DNA from: Legionella geestiana
GTDB lineage: Bacteria; Pseudomonadota; Gammaproteobacteria; Legionellales; Legionellaceae
DNA: 64,000 nucleotides
Assembly (NCBI RefSeq): GCF_004571195.1
Contig: NZ_CP038271.1
Span: 2,537,001 to 2,601,000, forward strand
Reading direction: 5' to 3'
Both the position numbers and the translations under genes were made by a program. Shown here one piece after another: positions 1 through 8,869 of this stretch (position 1 is its first letter; every line of letters begins with the position of its first letter). The notes under the pieces were generated by a model. The model was not told where the DNA came from, made no database searches, and saw nothing but the letters and a program-made list of their open reading frames with translations.

Positions 1-387
1 AAGTATTGGCATCCATTTCAGGGAATCTTTGATAAAAAACTTCAGCACCGCGATTTTACGGTTAAACACAAACTGCAGCACAACGATATCAAGCCAGCTC
101 TGGTGATTGGCAACCAGCAGGTAGCGTGCGTTTTTATCGATGTTCTCAAGGCCTGTTATCTCCCATTTGACCGGCTGAGTAAGGCGAATTAAAGCGCCGT
201 TAATGTCCATCCAGCCAATGGCTATGGCGCCGGCGGCGCGAGTCATCAGCGCCTGCCAGCGGGGAATGGGAATGAGTTTACAGAAAGCCACAATAAATAT
301 GGGGATACCCCATGCAATTGTCTGTATAGAAATGGCCAGCAGGGTGGCAATGCCCCAGAGCGTGCCCATGTTACACCACTTTTTCAT
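1..387 (-). CDS. 1-acyl-glycerol-3-phosphate acyltransferase family protein (3' part outside window)
   Basis: The visible 129 codons are the N-terminal part of a PlsC-type membrane acyltransferase, which transfers acyl groups to lysophospholipid acceptors at the inner membrane. The start is the ATG read from 387, preceded by a GGAG site. A hydrophobic N-terminal segment (about residues 8-35) is followed by the motif NHQSWLD, the NHx4D-like catalytic block I of this family, near residue 95. The rest of the protein, including later acyltransferase blocks, lies beyond base 1. The long segment before the motif resembles the YihG/LCLAT-like subgroup more than short PlsC, but the substrate cannot be told from this fragment. 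The next gene upstream (PLP enzyme) ends only 11 bp away on the same strand, so they may be co-transcribed. Confidence 0.8.
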   Translation of the reverse strand, partial: MKKWCNMGTLWGIATLLAISIQTIAWGIPIFIVAFCKLIPIPRWQALMTRAAGAIAIGWMDINGALIRLTQPVKWEITGLENIDKNARYLLVANHQSWLDIVVLQFVFNRKIAVLKFFIKDSLKWMPIL

Positions 388-398
388 GAAATACTCCG

Positions 399-1559
399 TT
401 AACGAATACACCTTAAGGCATTATCCAAATCACTGCGTAAATCCTCAAGGTCTTCAATACCCACCGATAAACGGACAAATCCATCAGTAATACCCAGTTT
501 ATCGCGCTGTACACGCGGGATGGAGGCATGCGTCATGATGGCTGGATGTTCGATGAGGCTTTCAACGCCGCCAAGACTTTCCGCGAGGGTGAAAATTTCG
601 CACGCGGCAAGGAAGCGTTTTGCCTCATCAAGGCCACCTTTGAGAGCCATTGAAATCATGCCGCCCGGGGCTTTCATCTGTTCTTTAGACAGCAAGTGCT
701 GAGGGTGGCTTTTAAGACCCGGGTACCAGACCCGTTCTACTGCCGGATGCTGCTCCAGCCATTCAGCAAGGGCACTGGCATTTTCGCAATGCCGCTGCAT
801 GCGCAGGCCAAGCGTTTTCAGGCTTCGAAGGACAAGAAAACTGTCAAAGGGACCCGCAACCGCGCCACAGCTGTTTTGTAAAAACGCAACCCGGTCTGCG
901 AGCTCTGAATTATCTCCCACCACGGCGACACCGTTAACAACATCGGAATGCCCGTTAAGGTATTTAGTGCCGGAATGCACGACAATATCAAAGCCATGTT
1001 CAAGGGGTCGCTGAATCCATGGTGTGGCAAAGGTGTTATCGGCAACGGTAATCAGATTATGCGCCTTGCCAATGCGGGCAATGGCCTCGAGATTTGCAAG
1101 TTTCAGCATGGGGTTTGAGGGGGTTTCCACCCAAATCATACGGGTTTGCGGGCGGATGGCGGCTTCAATGGCAGCCGGGTCGCTCATGTCTACGAAAGAA
1201 AACGAGAAATTTGAGGTACGGGTTTTGACCTTGTCCATCAGGCGATACGTACCGCCATAAAGGTCATCCATGGCTATCACGTGACTGTCGGTATCGAGCA
1301 GGTCAAGAACGGTATTGATAGCCGCCATGCCAGAAGCAAACGCAAAGCCACGGCTGCCAGACTCGAGGCTGCTGATGCAGTTCTCAAAGGCCGTTCGAGT
1401 CGGGTTTTGTGTGCGCGAGTATTCATAGCCCTGATGGACACCGGGAGCCGATTGTTTATAGGTCGAGGTTGCGTAAATGGGGGTCATGACAGCACCGGTG
1501 GCCGGGTCAGCGTGCTGACCTGCGTGAATGGCGCGGGTGTCAAAGCGGGTTTTGTCCAT
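399..1559 (-). CDS. Cystathionine gamma-synthase/gamma-lyase family PLP enzyme
   Basis: A 386-residue enzyme of the Cys/Met-metabolism PLP family (cystathionine gamma-synthase, gamma-lyase, methionine gamma-lyase), the usual length for the family. The PLP-binding lysine is K199 in the block HSGTKYLNGHSD; the cofactor-stacking tyrosine lies in DDLYGGTYRL near residue 101; the YSRTQNPTR block near 47-55 gives the phosphate-contacting Tyr/Arg from the neighbouring subunit; VETPSNP and ADNTFATP are also typical. The start ATG has a GGAGAATCC Shine-Dalgarno context. Family membership is clear, but synthase and lyase cannot be separated by eye; lyase acting on cystathionine is as likely as synthase. 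It is cytosolic and acts in transsulfuration between methionine and cysteine. Confidence 0.9.
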   Translation of the reverse strand: MDKTRFDTRAIHAGQHADPATGAVMTPIYATSTYKQSAPGVHQGYEYSRTQNPTRTAFENCISSLESGSRGFAFASGMAAINTVLDLLDTDSHVIAMDDLYGGTYRLMDKVKTRTSNFSFSFVDMSDPAAIEAAIRPQTRMIWVETPSNPMLKLANLEAIARIGKAHNLITVADNTFATPWIQRPLEHGFDIVVHSGTKYLNGHSDVVNGVAVVGDNSELADRVAFLQNSCGAVAGPFDSFLVLRSLKTLGLRMQRHCENASALAEWLEQHPAVERVWYPGLKSHPQHLLSKEQMKAPGGMISMALKGGLDEAKRFLAACEIFTLAESLGGVESLIEHPAIMTHASIPRVQRDKLGITDGFVRLSVGIEDLEDLRSDLDNALRCIR

Positions 1560-1693
1560 GGATTCTCCGGGGAGTTCGCGTGCTTTCGCAAATCTTTACA
1601 AGTTGAGCTATAGTAATCAAGGAAGCACCGTGATTCAACAGGGATTGCCAGCTTGCTGCTATACAGGAGTTACGGAATAAGCCGGGGAGAATC

Positions 1694-3997
1694 ATGCGCA
1701 GGCAAGAGATTGATTACGCAAGTGTTGCAAAAGCTGCTGACAGCATAAAAATGCGCGGAGCAGAACCTTCTCTCACCGATGTGTGTGAAGAACTTGGTGT
1801 TATTAATCCACCCGCCAATCTTTCAGAGCTCCTCGAGCAGTGGTACAGTCGTCAGCCTGAATTTCAGCGCACAAACAACGCGCCGTTAACCCGGAATATT
1901 CATCTGGATTCCGGGCATATTCTTGAGCGTAATGAAGAACTTGAAAAATCTCTCTCGCTGCTTCGCGCCACCCTTGAATCTACCGCTGATGGCATTATGA
2001 TGGTTAACGGCAAGGGCGAGGTCGTTGACTGGAACCAGAAGTTTGTGGAGATGTGGCGTATTCCTTCGCAAATGCTTGAGTCGGGTAAGGAAAGCATCGG
2101 TTTTGAATACATTCTTTCGCAGCTCAGTGACCCGGAGTCTGTGATTCGTGATGTGCAGTATCTGTATGAACATCCTGACTGGCAAGGAGAATTGCCGGAA
2201 ATTCATTTTAAGGATGGCCGAATTTTTGAACGCTTTACCCAGCCTCAGCAGGTGAACACCGAAATTGTCGGCAGGGTCTACAGTTTTCGGGATGTCACGC
2301 AGAAACGTCGGGCTGACGAAGAGCTTCGCATTCGTGAGCGCGCCATTGAAGCCAGCACCCACGGGGTTTCGATTATCGATATTACGCGTGAAGAGCTGCC
2401 AGTCATTTACATCAACCGCTCCTTTGAGCGTATTACCGGCTTTAATGAACAGCAGGCAATAGGCTGCTCGCTTGATACGCTCCAGGCCACGCGCACGGAT
2501 CAGGTGAATCAGAAACGCATTCAGCTTGCCATTAGAGAACTGCGTGAAGAAACCGTTGAACTCGAATGTCGCCGCCAAAACGGTGAAATCTACTGGTGCG
2601 AACTGAGTCTGGCACCTGTAAAAGATTATTCCGGCAAGGTTCGACACTATATCTGCATTGTTAACGACATCACCCAGCGGCGCGAAATGGAAAGCCAGCT
2701 CGTGCGCCAGGCCACACATGATGCGCTGACCGCACTGCCAAACCGTGTTCTTCTTATGGACCGCGTGGAACAGGCGATTTTACAGGCCAAAAAGAAAAAA
2801 AGCATGCTCGGTTTTCTCTTTCTGGATTTAGACCGCTTTAAAATGACAAACGATACCCTTGGCCACAGCATTGGAGATAAACTCTTGCAGGCGGTTGCCA
2901 ATCGCCTGCTGATTGCCACGAACGATTTTGACACGGTCGCCCGCCTTGGCGGCGATGAGTTTGTTATTCTCCTGCCTGATTTGGCCACGGAACAACAGGC
3001 AGAACTCATGGCGCGCGAAATTCTTCAGATTCTAGAAAAGCCCTTCCAGATTGATCAGCACAGCCTGAAAATTACCGGCAGCCTTGGCATAAGCTATTAC
3101 CCGCGTGATGGACTTGATTACGAATCCCTCATGAAAAATGCGGATTTGTCGATGTATCACGCGAAAGACTGTGGCCGCAATAATTACCGTGTGTTTGATG
3201 CGGAAATGAACAGGCGGGTTATCAACTCCATGCAGCTTGACAGCGCGTTGCGCGATGCGCTGAAACGCGAGGAGTTCTTCCTCGTCTATCAACCGCTTAT
3301 CGATCTTAAACAAGACAAGGTTGTTGGTGTTGAGGCATTGATTCGCTGGCAGAGCCATCTGCTGGGACAGGTACCACCGCTTGATTTTATCGGCATGGCT
3401 GAGGAAAACGGCCTCATTATTCCGATAGGGGAATGGGTGCTTGAAGAAGCCTGTCTGCAGACGGTGCGATGGCATAAGCAGGGATATAAGGACATGACGG
3501 TTGCCGTGAATATTTCCGGGCGCCAGTTCCGCCAGACCCGCCTGCCGGAGCTGATTGCAAGTATTCTGGCGCGCACCGGACTGCCACCACGCTGCCTTGA
3601 ACTCGAACTGACGGAAAGCCTCCTGGTAGAAGATGTTCAAAACGCCGTAGAAATCATGTATCAGCTCAAAGATATGGGCGTTCGCATTGTGATTGACGAT
3701 TTCGGTACCGGGTATTCAAGCCTGTCCTACCTTAAACAATTCCCAGTTGACAAGCTCAAGATTGACCGTTCCTTCATCAGCGAAATCGCGAGCAATGAAA
3801 ACGATGCTGCCATTTCACGCGCCATTATCAACCTTGGTCACAGCCTCAATCTGCAGGTGCTGGCTGAAGGCGTTGAAACCGCGCTGCAAAAAGACTTCAT
3901 TCTTAATCACGGCTGTGATTTTGCGCAGGGATATTATTTCAAGCCTCCGCATAAACCGGACGTGATAGATGAGTATCTGAAAAACTGGCCTAAGTAA
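1694..3997 (+). CDS. KfrA-like N-term / PAS-PAS-GGDEF-EAL cyclic-di-GMP enzyme
   Basis: A 767-residue soluble signalling protein. Residues about 5-60 look like the KfrA N-terminal DNA-binding fold (AADSIKMRGAEPSLTDVCEELG then LLEQWYSR). A short helical stretch leads to a first PAS domain (about 85-205) and a second PAS with its PAC tail (about 215-335, ending in DITQRREME). The GGDEF diguanylate cyclase domain (about 345-505) has an intact RLGGDEF active site near residue 419; the EAL phosphodiesterase domain (about 515-760) keeps EALIRW near 548, the ELTES block and DDFGTGYSSL. Both catalytic signatures are complete, so it could make or break c-di-GMP. No membrane segment is seen; sensing would be cytosolic through the PAS domains. 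The start ATG follows GGGGAGA. Confidence 0.9.
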   Translation: MRRQEIDYASVAKAADSIKMRGAEPSLTDVCEELGVINPPANLSELLEQWYSRQPEFQRTNNAPLTRNIHLDSGHILERNEELEKSLSLLRATLESTADGIMMVNGKGEVVDWNQKFVEMWRIPSQMLESGKESIGFEYILSQLSDPESVIRDVQYLYEHPDWQGELPEIHFKDGRIFERFTQPQQVNTEIVGRVYSFRDVTQKRRADEELRIRERAIEASTHGVSIIDITREELPVIYINRSFERITGFNEQQAIGCSLDTLQATRTDQVNQKRIQLAIRELREETVELECRRQNGEIYWCELSLAPVKDYSGKVRHYICIVNDITQRREMESQLVRQATHDALTALPNRVLLMDRVEQAILQAKKKKSMLGFLFLDLDRFKMTNDTLGHSIGDKLLQAVANRLLIATNDFDTVARLGGDEFVILLPDLATEQQAELMAREILQILEKPFQIDQHSLKITGSLGISYYPRDGLDYESLMKNADLSMYHAKDCGRNNYRVFDAEMNRRVINSMQLDSALRDALKREEFFLVYQPLIDLKQDKVVGVEALIRWQSHLLGQVPPLDFIGMAEENGLIIPIGEWVLEEACLQTVRWHKQGYKDMTVAVNISGRQFRQTRLPELIASILARTGLPPRCLELELTESLLVEDVQNAVEIMYQLKDMGVRIVIDDFGTGYSSLSYLKQFPVDKLKIDRSFISEIASNENDAAISRAIINLGHSLNLQVLAEGVETALQKDFILNHGCDFAQGYYFKPPHKPDVIDEYLKNWPK

Positions 3998-4124
3998 CCC
4001 CTCATCTCCAGATATCCCTCGCTTCGGTACGATTCTTGCAGCCTCCTTATCGCACCACGTTTTAACACCGTGATTGACGGAGGTTTACTGCTGCACGTAA
4101 ATAATTGAACTCAGGGGATAAAAA

Positions 4125-5477
4125 ATGGAACGCATAACCGTTGTCGGTGCGGGACTCGCCGGGGCGCTGGTATCGCTGTACCTTGTCAAACGCGGATTTG
4201 GCATCGACATTTTTGAATCCCGGGAGGACCCGCGCCTTTGTCCGGCTGACCCTGGTCTCTCCATTAATCTGGCACTCTCGTGTCGGGGGATTACCGGCCT
4301 TGAAGGTGTCGGGCTGATGGAGAAGGTGCGCTCCATGATGGTACCGATGGTGGCTCGTGCCATTCATGAGCTGGATGGTACGGTGCATTTTCAGCCCTTT
4401 GGCCGCCATCCCGGTGAGCACATCAATGCCATTGTGCGTCAGGATTTGAATGTGGTGCTCCTTGAAGCACTCGAAGCGTGTCCGAATGTCAGGCTGCATT
4501 TTAAGACGCGTTTAAAATCCATCGACTTTGAGCGTAAAACAGCTACTTTTGCCGATAGTGGCGGGCAATTAATGCACCATGCCTATACGCGCCTTATTGG
4601 TGCGGATGGTGCGGCTTCACGCCTTCGCGATGTCCTCGCTGAAGCGGGAATTGTTGATGCCGTGCGAGAATTCTTCCCCCATTCCTATAAAGAGCTTACG
4701 ATTGGTGAGGCGCATGGCAATCAAATGGCACGCCACCACCTGCACCTGTGGCCACGGCACACAAGTCTTTTGCTCGGTAATCCAAACCGTGATGACTCCA
4801 TTACCGGTACGCTGTTTCTACCCGACAGTGGTGCACACAGTTTTGAGACGCTGACAACGCCCGAGGCTTTGCTCGCATTTTTCCGGCGCGCCTTCCCTGA
4901 CGCACTTGCTGTCATGCCGAACCTTGTCGAGGAATTTTTTGCCCATCCCACGGGGCGCATGAGTACCATTCGCTGCACGCCATGGTATTACCGGGATGAC
5001 ATCTTGCTCATTGGCGATGCTGCGCATGGCATTATCCCGTTCTTTGGTCAGGGCATGAACTGCGCGTTTGAAGACTGTCGCATTCTTAATCAGTTACTGG
5101 AACACCATCATAACGACTGGTCTTCAGTAATGCCGGCCTTCTATCAGACACGCAAACCGGATACAGAAGCTGTGGCCAGGATGTCACTCGACAATTTTAA
5201 CGAAATTCATCGCGACATCAGCGATAAGGGATTTGGCCTTAAGAAGCGCATTGAGCTCGAACTGATGCACCGTTATCCGGATATTTATGTCTCAAAGCAT
5301 ATTCAGGTGATGTTTACCAACACGCCTTATGCAAAGGCACTGGCCTGTGGAGAGGTACAAAAGTCGTTTCTTGAGACCTTATGCCACGATATTGAAGATT
5401 TGGATGAGATAAAATGGCAACATGTGGAGCAAAAGCTCCCTGAGTATGTCAATAAATTGACGGAGAAGGGATTATGA
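4125..5477 (+). CDS. kmo: Kynurenine 3-monooxygenase
   Basis: A 450-residue FAD-dependent aromatic hydroxylase converting L-kynurenine to 3-hydroxykynurenine with NADPH and O2. The N-terminal Rossmann motif is VGAGLAGALVSLYL, followed by the family-specific block SINLALSCRGITGLEGVGL; the second FAD motif is DILLIGDAAHGIIPFFGQGMN near residue 300. Length matches the KMO family. The start ATG has AGGGGAT upstream. No kynureninase or tryptophan dioxygenase gene is in the window. It is followed, after 216 bp and its own apparent promoter, by a diiron-type protein and an FAD-linked oxidase on the same strand, so a joint pathway on tryptophan-derived substrates is possible but unproven. Bacterial KMOs are known, including in Legionella. 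Confidence 0.92.
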   Translation: MERITVVGAGLAGALVSLYLVKRGFGIDIFESREDPRLCPADPGLSINLALSCRGITGLEGVGLMEKVRSMMVPMVARAIHELDGTVHFQPFGRHPGEHINAIVRQDLNVVLLEALEACPNVRLHFKTRLKSIDFERKTATFADSGGQLMHHAYTRLIGADGAASRLRDVLAEAGIVDAVREFFPHSYKELTIGEAHGNQMARHHLHLWPRHTSLLLGNPNRDDSITGTLFLPDSGAHSFETLTTPEALLAFFRRAFPDALAVMPNLVEEFFAHPTGRMSTIRCTPWYYRDDILLIGDAAHGIIPFFGQGMNCAFEDCRILNQLLEHHHNDWSSVMPAFYQTRKPDTEAVARMSLDNFNEIHRDISDKGFGLKKRIELELMHRYPDIYVSKHIQVMFTNTPYAKALACGEVQKSFLETLCHDIEDLDEIKWQHVEQKLPEYVNKLTEKGL

Positions 5478-5634
5478 TGAGAAATATTCTATAAAACAAA
5501 GGCTGTTGCGTCATTTAATTGTCTTTAACCGCAAAATCGAAGCCAATAATTTGGCGAAATTCGAGGATTAACTGCGCAAAATAGAAAAATAACCCCCTTA
5601 TATTGTATTTTTATAGGTCTAATGGGGTAAATAA

Positions 5635-5651
5635 TTGGCACGCCATCTGCA
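5635..5651 (+). promoter_or_regulatory. Candidate sigma-54 (RpoN) promoter
   Basis: The sequence TTGGCACGCCATCTGCA carries a GG at 5637-5638 and a GC at 5649-5650 with exactly 10 bases between, the spacing of the -24/-12 elements of sigma-54 promoters (consensus TGGCAC-N5-TTGC, here CTGC in place of TTGC). It lies about 45 bp before the start of the diiron-type gene, a sensible distance for a leader. An RpoN promoter would need an enhancer-binding activator, whose site was not identified; the AT-rich 150 bp upstream could hold it. Confidence 0.6.
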
Positions 5652-5693
5652 ATAACAACACTGTAAACGAAATTAATGCCTACGGAGGCTGCC

Positions 5694-6452
5694 ATGAAAA
5701 GCATACAAAACTATATCGATTCCAAACAACAGGAATTCGTAAATCATCCTTTCTTTGAAGTACTGGAAAAACTCGATAGCCTTGAAGAGATCAGCTACTT
5801 TGTACCTGAACTGACTTTCTGGGCAATGACCTTCCAGGACATTCTGCGACTGAACGAAGAAAGGGTAACTGACCCCTACTTGAAAAAAGTAGCGCGTCAC
5901 CACCGTCTTGAAGATGCCGGTCACGAAAAATGGTTTCTTCAGGATAAAAAATACATGGGAGCACGCAGTGTGGTGGATTCAGGCTGTAAAAATGACGATG
6001 TAGCCTGGCTCTACGGTAAAGAGTCCCAGATAACACGCGATGCCGCTTATGCGATACTGTCAGAGGTCTATAAGGCGGATAATGAAATGCTGAACATCGC
6101 GCTGTTACTGACACTCGAATCATCAGGACACGTGTTCTTTGAGAAAGTTGCCAAACAGGTCAAGAAGACCGGGGAAGACAGCAATCTCAAGTACTTCTCA
6201 AGTTCGCACCTTGAGGTGGAAATGGCACACGCCCTCTTTGAGGAAGAGATGGAGCGCAAATTGTATGAGCGTGACATACCGGTTAATGTGCGCCGGGAAG
6301 CGTTAAAAATGGTTGACAGATGCTACGACGCCTTCAATAAAATGTTTGATGGACTGGTACTTGCCTGCAACCGAAAACTGGAACTGGCACAGCAAAGGAA
6401 AGAAAAAGATGCCGCAAACTCTGTGGAATACACTGCTGAGAAAGCAGTGTGA
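5694..6452 (+). CDS. Haem-oxygenase-fold (HDO-like) putative diiron oxidase
   Basis: A 252-residue all-helical protein. The ATG at 5694 is preferred because GGAGG ends six bases before it; an upstream in-frame ATG at 5676 lacks such a site. Candidate metal ligands follow the pattern of haem-oxygenase-like diiron oxidases: E and H in HHRLEDAGHEKW (about residues 70-80), E in LLLTLESSGH (about 145), and H-x3-E-x2-H in SSHLEVEMAH (about 170-180). Characterised relatives of that superfamily carry out oxidative cleavage, desaturation or N-oxygenation in natural-product pathways; others of the same fold (TenA, PqqC) are not metal enzymes, so the reaction is unknown. The coding end overlaps the next gene by 44 bp, implying coupled translation, and a sigma-54-like promoter precedes it. 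Confidence 0.65.
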   Translation: MKSIQNYIDSKQQEFVNHPFFEVLEKLDSLEEISYFVPELTFWAMTFQDILRLNEERVTDPYLKKVARHHRLEDAGHEKWFLQDKKYMGARSVVDSGCKNDDVAWLYGKESQITRDAAYAILSEVYKADNEMLNIALLLTLESSGHVFFEKVAKQVKKTGEDSNLKYFSSSHLEVEMAHALFEEEMERKLYERDIPVNVRREALKMVDRCYDAFNKMFDGLVLACNRKLELAQQRKEKDAANSVEYTAEKAV

Positions 6453-7788
6453 GCAGGAAATAGGTCAGGCGTTGCGCACGGACGAGGCAACCCTGACCAG
6501 CTTTTCCGAAGACTTTGGCAAACTGGAGCGTAATGCTCCTTTTGCCGTTTGTGCGCCAAAAACACGCGAGGGCCTGCAGGCTTTTCTTGCGTTTGCTCAT
6601 GCTCACGCAGCACCCGTGACCGTTCGTGGAAATGGCCTCAGTCAGAGTGGGCAATCCCTGCCGGTGAAAAGTGGGGTGACACTCTCAATGGAGAACTTTA
6701 ATCGAGTCATTGACTGTGATGACAACCATATTGAAGTCGAGGCTAACGCTACATGGGCACAAGTCGTTGAAGCAAGCTTGAATCGGGGGCGCCGTCCGCT
6801 TGTTATTCCGTATAATCTTGGTCTTGGGGCAGGGGGGTTACTGTCTGCAGGCGGGGTTGGGGCATCCGCGTTTCGCCATGGGGTTATCTCCCGGCATGTA
6901 GAGCGGCTTGATGTGGTAAAGGCTGATGGCGAAGCCGTGTCTCTTGATGCCGACTCGCCGCTTTTTCATGCAGTACTTGCAGGTCAGGGTAACTTTGCCG
7001 TTATTGAGCGCGCGCGACTTCGCCTCTGTGCGGCAAAGCCTTATGTGCGCACCTTTATTTTTGCTTTTCAGGATGTGGCGTCCCTGTTTGATGCGTATGA
7101 GCGCCTGCGTGCGCACGCGGATTACGTGGAAATGTTTTGCGCACCAACGCCTTTCGGCACGCGCATCACATCTAAAGGGCGCATTCCCTTCACGCTCTGG
7201 ACCTATGGCATGCACATCACCGTAGAGTATGACACCACACCACCGGAGCTTTGCGACCTCGGCAGTGTCAGTGCTGAGGGCTTGCTGCACACCCAGGAAG
7301 AGTCGCTCCTTTCCTGGCTCCATCGTTATGATGGCCGGTATGAAGCGATGCGCACATCAGGACAGTGGAACTGGTGCCACCCCTGGTATGAGTGCTTTTT
7401 GCCACTGGCTTTTGTGCGTGAGGAACTGGAGACATTACTGGAAGAGCTTCCACTCCATTATGCCAACATGGTGCATGTTGTACCGATTGATAACCGTGAG
7501 CGTGCGGGTTTTCTGATGCTCCCGGATGCCGAGGAGGTCTGTGCACTTATGATAATGCACCCTGGTATAAGCCCGGAACTTGCTCCTTCCTGTCTTGAAA
7601 TCATTACGCGACTGGATGAGGTACTGCTGCCCCAGGGTGGAAAGCGTTACCTCTCTGGTTTTCTTGGTAAGGCGCTTTCACCAGATTACTGGAGCGTGCA
7701 CTTTGGCAGGGAATACACCCGCTGGGTGGAGAGCAAGCAGCTGTTTGACCCCAAAGGCATTTTACGCTCGCGTCTGCACGCGCCTTAA
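6409..7788 (+). CDS. FAD-linked oxidase (cytokinin dehydrogenase/VAO-type fold)
   Basis: A 459-residue flavoprotein of the FAD_binding_4 superfamily. The ATG at 6409 has AAAGGAAAG at the right distance and lies inside the end of the diiron gene; longer frames upstream lack a ribosome site. The FAD pyrophosphate-binding loop is RGNGLSQSGQS (about residues 72-82), followed by LGLGAGGLLSAGGVGASAFRHG (about 140-162). In cytokinin dehydrogenases the flavin is attached to a His in a GHS triad of this loop; here the triad reads GLS, so FAD is probably not bound through that histidine. The C-terminus (HFGREYTRWVESKQLFDPKG) matches the usual end of plant-CKX-like oxidases. No signal peptide. The substrate is unknown; pairing with the diiron gene suggests successive oxidation steps. 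Confidence 0.75.
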   Translation: MPQTLWNTLLRKQCEQEIGQALRTDEATLTSFSEDFGKLERNAPFAVCAPKTREGLQAFLAFAHAHAAPVTVRGNGLSQSGQSLPVKSGVTLSMENFNRVIDCDDNHIEVEANATWAQVVEASLNRGRRPLVIPYNLGLGAGGLLSAGGVGASAFRHGVISRHVERLDVVKADGEAVSLDADSPLFHAVLAGQGNFAVIERARLRLCAAKPYVRTFIFAFQDVASLFDAYERLRAHADYVEMFCAPTPFGTRITSKGRIPFTLWTYGMHITVEYDTTPPELCDLGSVSAEGLLHTQEESLLSWLHRYDGRYEAMRTSGQWNWCHPWYECFLPLAFVREELETLLEELPLHYANMVHVVPIDNRERAGFLMLPDAEEVCALMIMHPGISPELAPSCLEIITRLDEVLLPQGGKRYLSGFLGKALSPDYWSVHFGREYTRWVESKQLFDPKGILRSRLHAP

Positions 7789-7798
7789 GCGCAAACCA

Positions 7799-8797
7799 TC
7801 AGGGTTTGCGCTTAAATTCCATCACTCGAAACAGGCTCGGAGTGGGCAGGGCAGTGATAAAGACAAACCCAAGTGGCTCAACCACGCTCTGCCATTCTGA
7901 AAGCGTGCGTTGACGACCGCCAAGAAGCACCATCATCACCATGTCCATGGTTTTATTGGGGTGTGGGCTTGAACTGTCGGGCATGACCTGCTCGGCAATC
8001 AACAGGGTAGCGGATGCAGGCATCTGGCGCGCGCAGTTGCTGAGGATTTTCCGCATGTCCGCATCATTAAAATCATGAAGCACCCCCTTGTAGATATAAG
8101 CATCTGCCTGAGGCAGCGTCTCAAAAAAATTGCCGCTTAAGAATTGCACGTTTTTTGGAAACTGTGCGGGGTCCAGCGGGTTGATAACCTGGGGCGTATC
8201 AAAGAGGGTGATGGTGACATCATGATTTTTTTTAGCAAGTGCGCGGGTCAGCCCGCCGCGTCCACCGCCTATATCCGCAATGGTTTTAAAGCGTGAAATA
8301 TCCACACTGTCTGCTATCGCCGTGTCATCATAGTCTGAAAGTTTTGCCATTCCTCGGTCAAAATTGGCCTGTTTCTCTGGATGTTTGCCGAGGTGTTCAA
8401 AAAAAGGCGCGCCGTGACGTTCTTCATAGCCTGGTCGTCCAGACTTCAGCATTTTGTCCATGCAGCCAAAAGACTGCCACCAGTCCTCGTCCACCATGCA
8501 GAGCACATCTCGCAGCGAATTTGGAGCGTCTGATTGCAGGGGCAGGGAGAGCGGGGTCAGTGCGAAGGCATCTCCATGACGCTCAAACACGCCATAATCG
8601 GAAAGAAAACAAAGAAGCCGTCTCAGCAGTGTCGGAACGGTCTCTGAATTTTTGGCTATCTGTTCGCAGGGAATGGGACTCAGGCTCATGTGATCGGCAA
8701 TGCCAAGGCGCGCAATGGTGTGAATGGCGCGTGAGACGACATACCAGCGTGACATGATGGCGAGTTCCATGCCGGGGTGTTCAAATTGCGTAGACAT
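7799..8797 (-). CDS. SAM-dependent O-methyltransferase (Methyltransf_2 type)
   Basis: A 332-residue class I methyltransferase of the caffeate/acetylserotonin/hydroxyindole O-methyltransferase type. An N-terminal winged-helix dimerisation domain (about 15-100) precedes the SAM-binding motif DIGGGRGGLTRALA near 180 and the block GVLHDFNDADMRKIL near 250, whose His-Asp pair is the usual general base for methylating hydroxyl groups. The start read from 8797 has AGAGGA upstream; a longer frame to 8911 would run into the lspC gene. It converges on the FAD oxidase with only 10 bp between stop codons and diverges from lspC. The acceptor is unknown, but enzymes of this type often act on aromatic hydroxyls such as those produced by a kynurenine hydroxylase. 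Confidence 0.8.
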   Translation of the reverse strand: MSTQFEHPGMELAIMSRWYVVSRAIHTIARLGIADHMSLSPIPCEQIAKNSETVPTLLRRLLCFLSDYGVFERHGDAFALTPLSLPLQSDAPNSLRDVLCMVDEDWWQSFGCMDKMLKSGRPGYEERHGAPFFEHLGKHPEKQANFDRGMAKLSDYDDTAIADSVDISRFKTIADIGGGRGGLTRALAKKNHDVTITLFDTPQVINPLDPAQFPKNVQFLSGNFFETLPQADAYIYKGVLHDFNDADMRKILSNCARQMPASATLLIAEQVMPDSSSPHPNKTMDMVMMVLLGGRQRTLSEWQSVVEPLGFVFITALPTPSLFRVMEFKRKP

Positions 8798-8869
8798 TCG
8801 TATATCCTCTGAAGGAGAGATGCATGTACCCTGCAAGAATCGTGCTGGATTTTCACAAACGGAGGTTTT

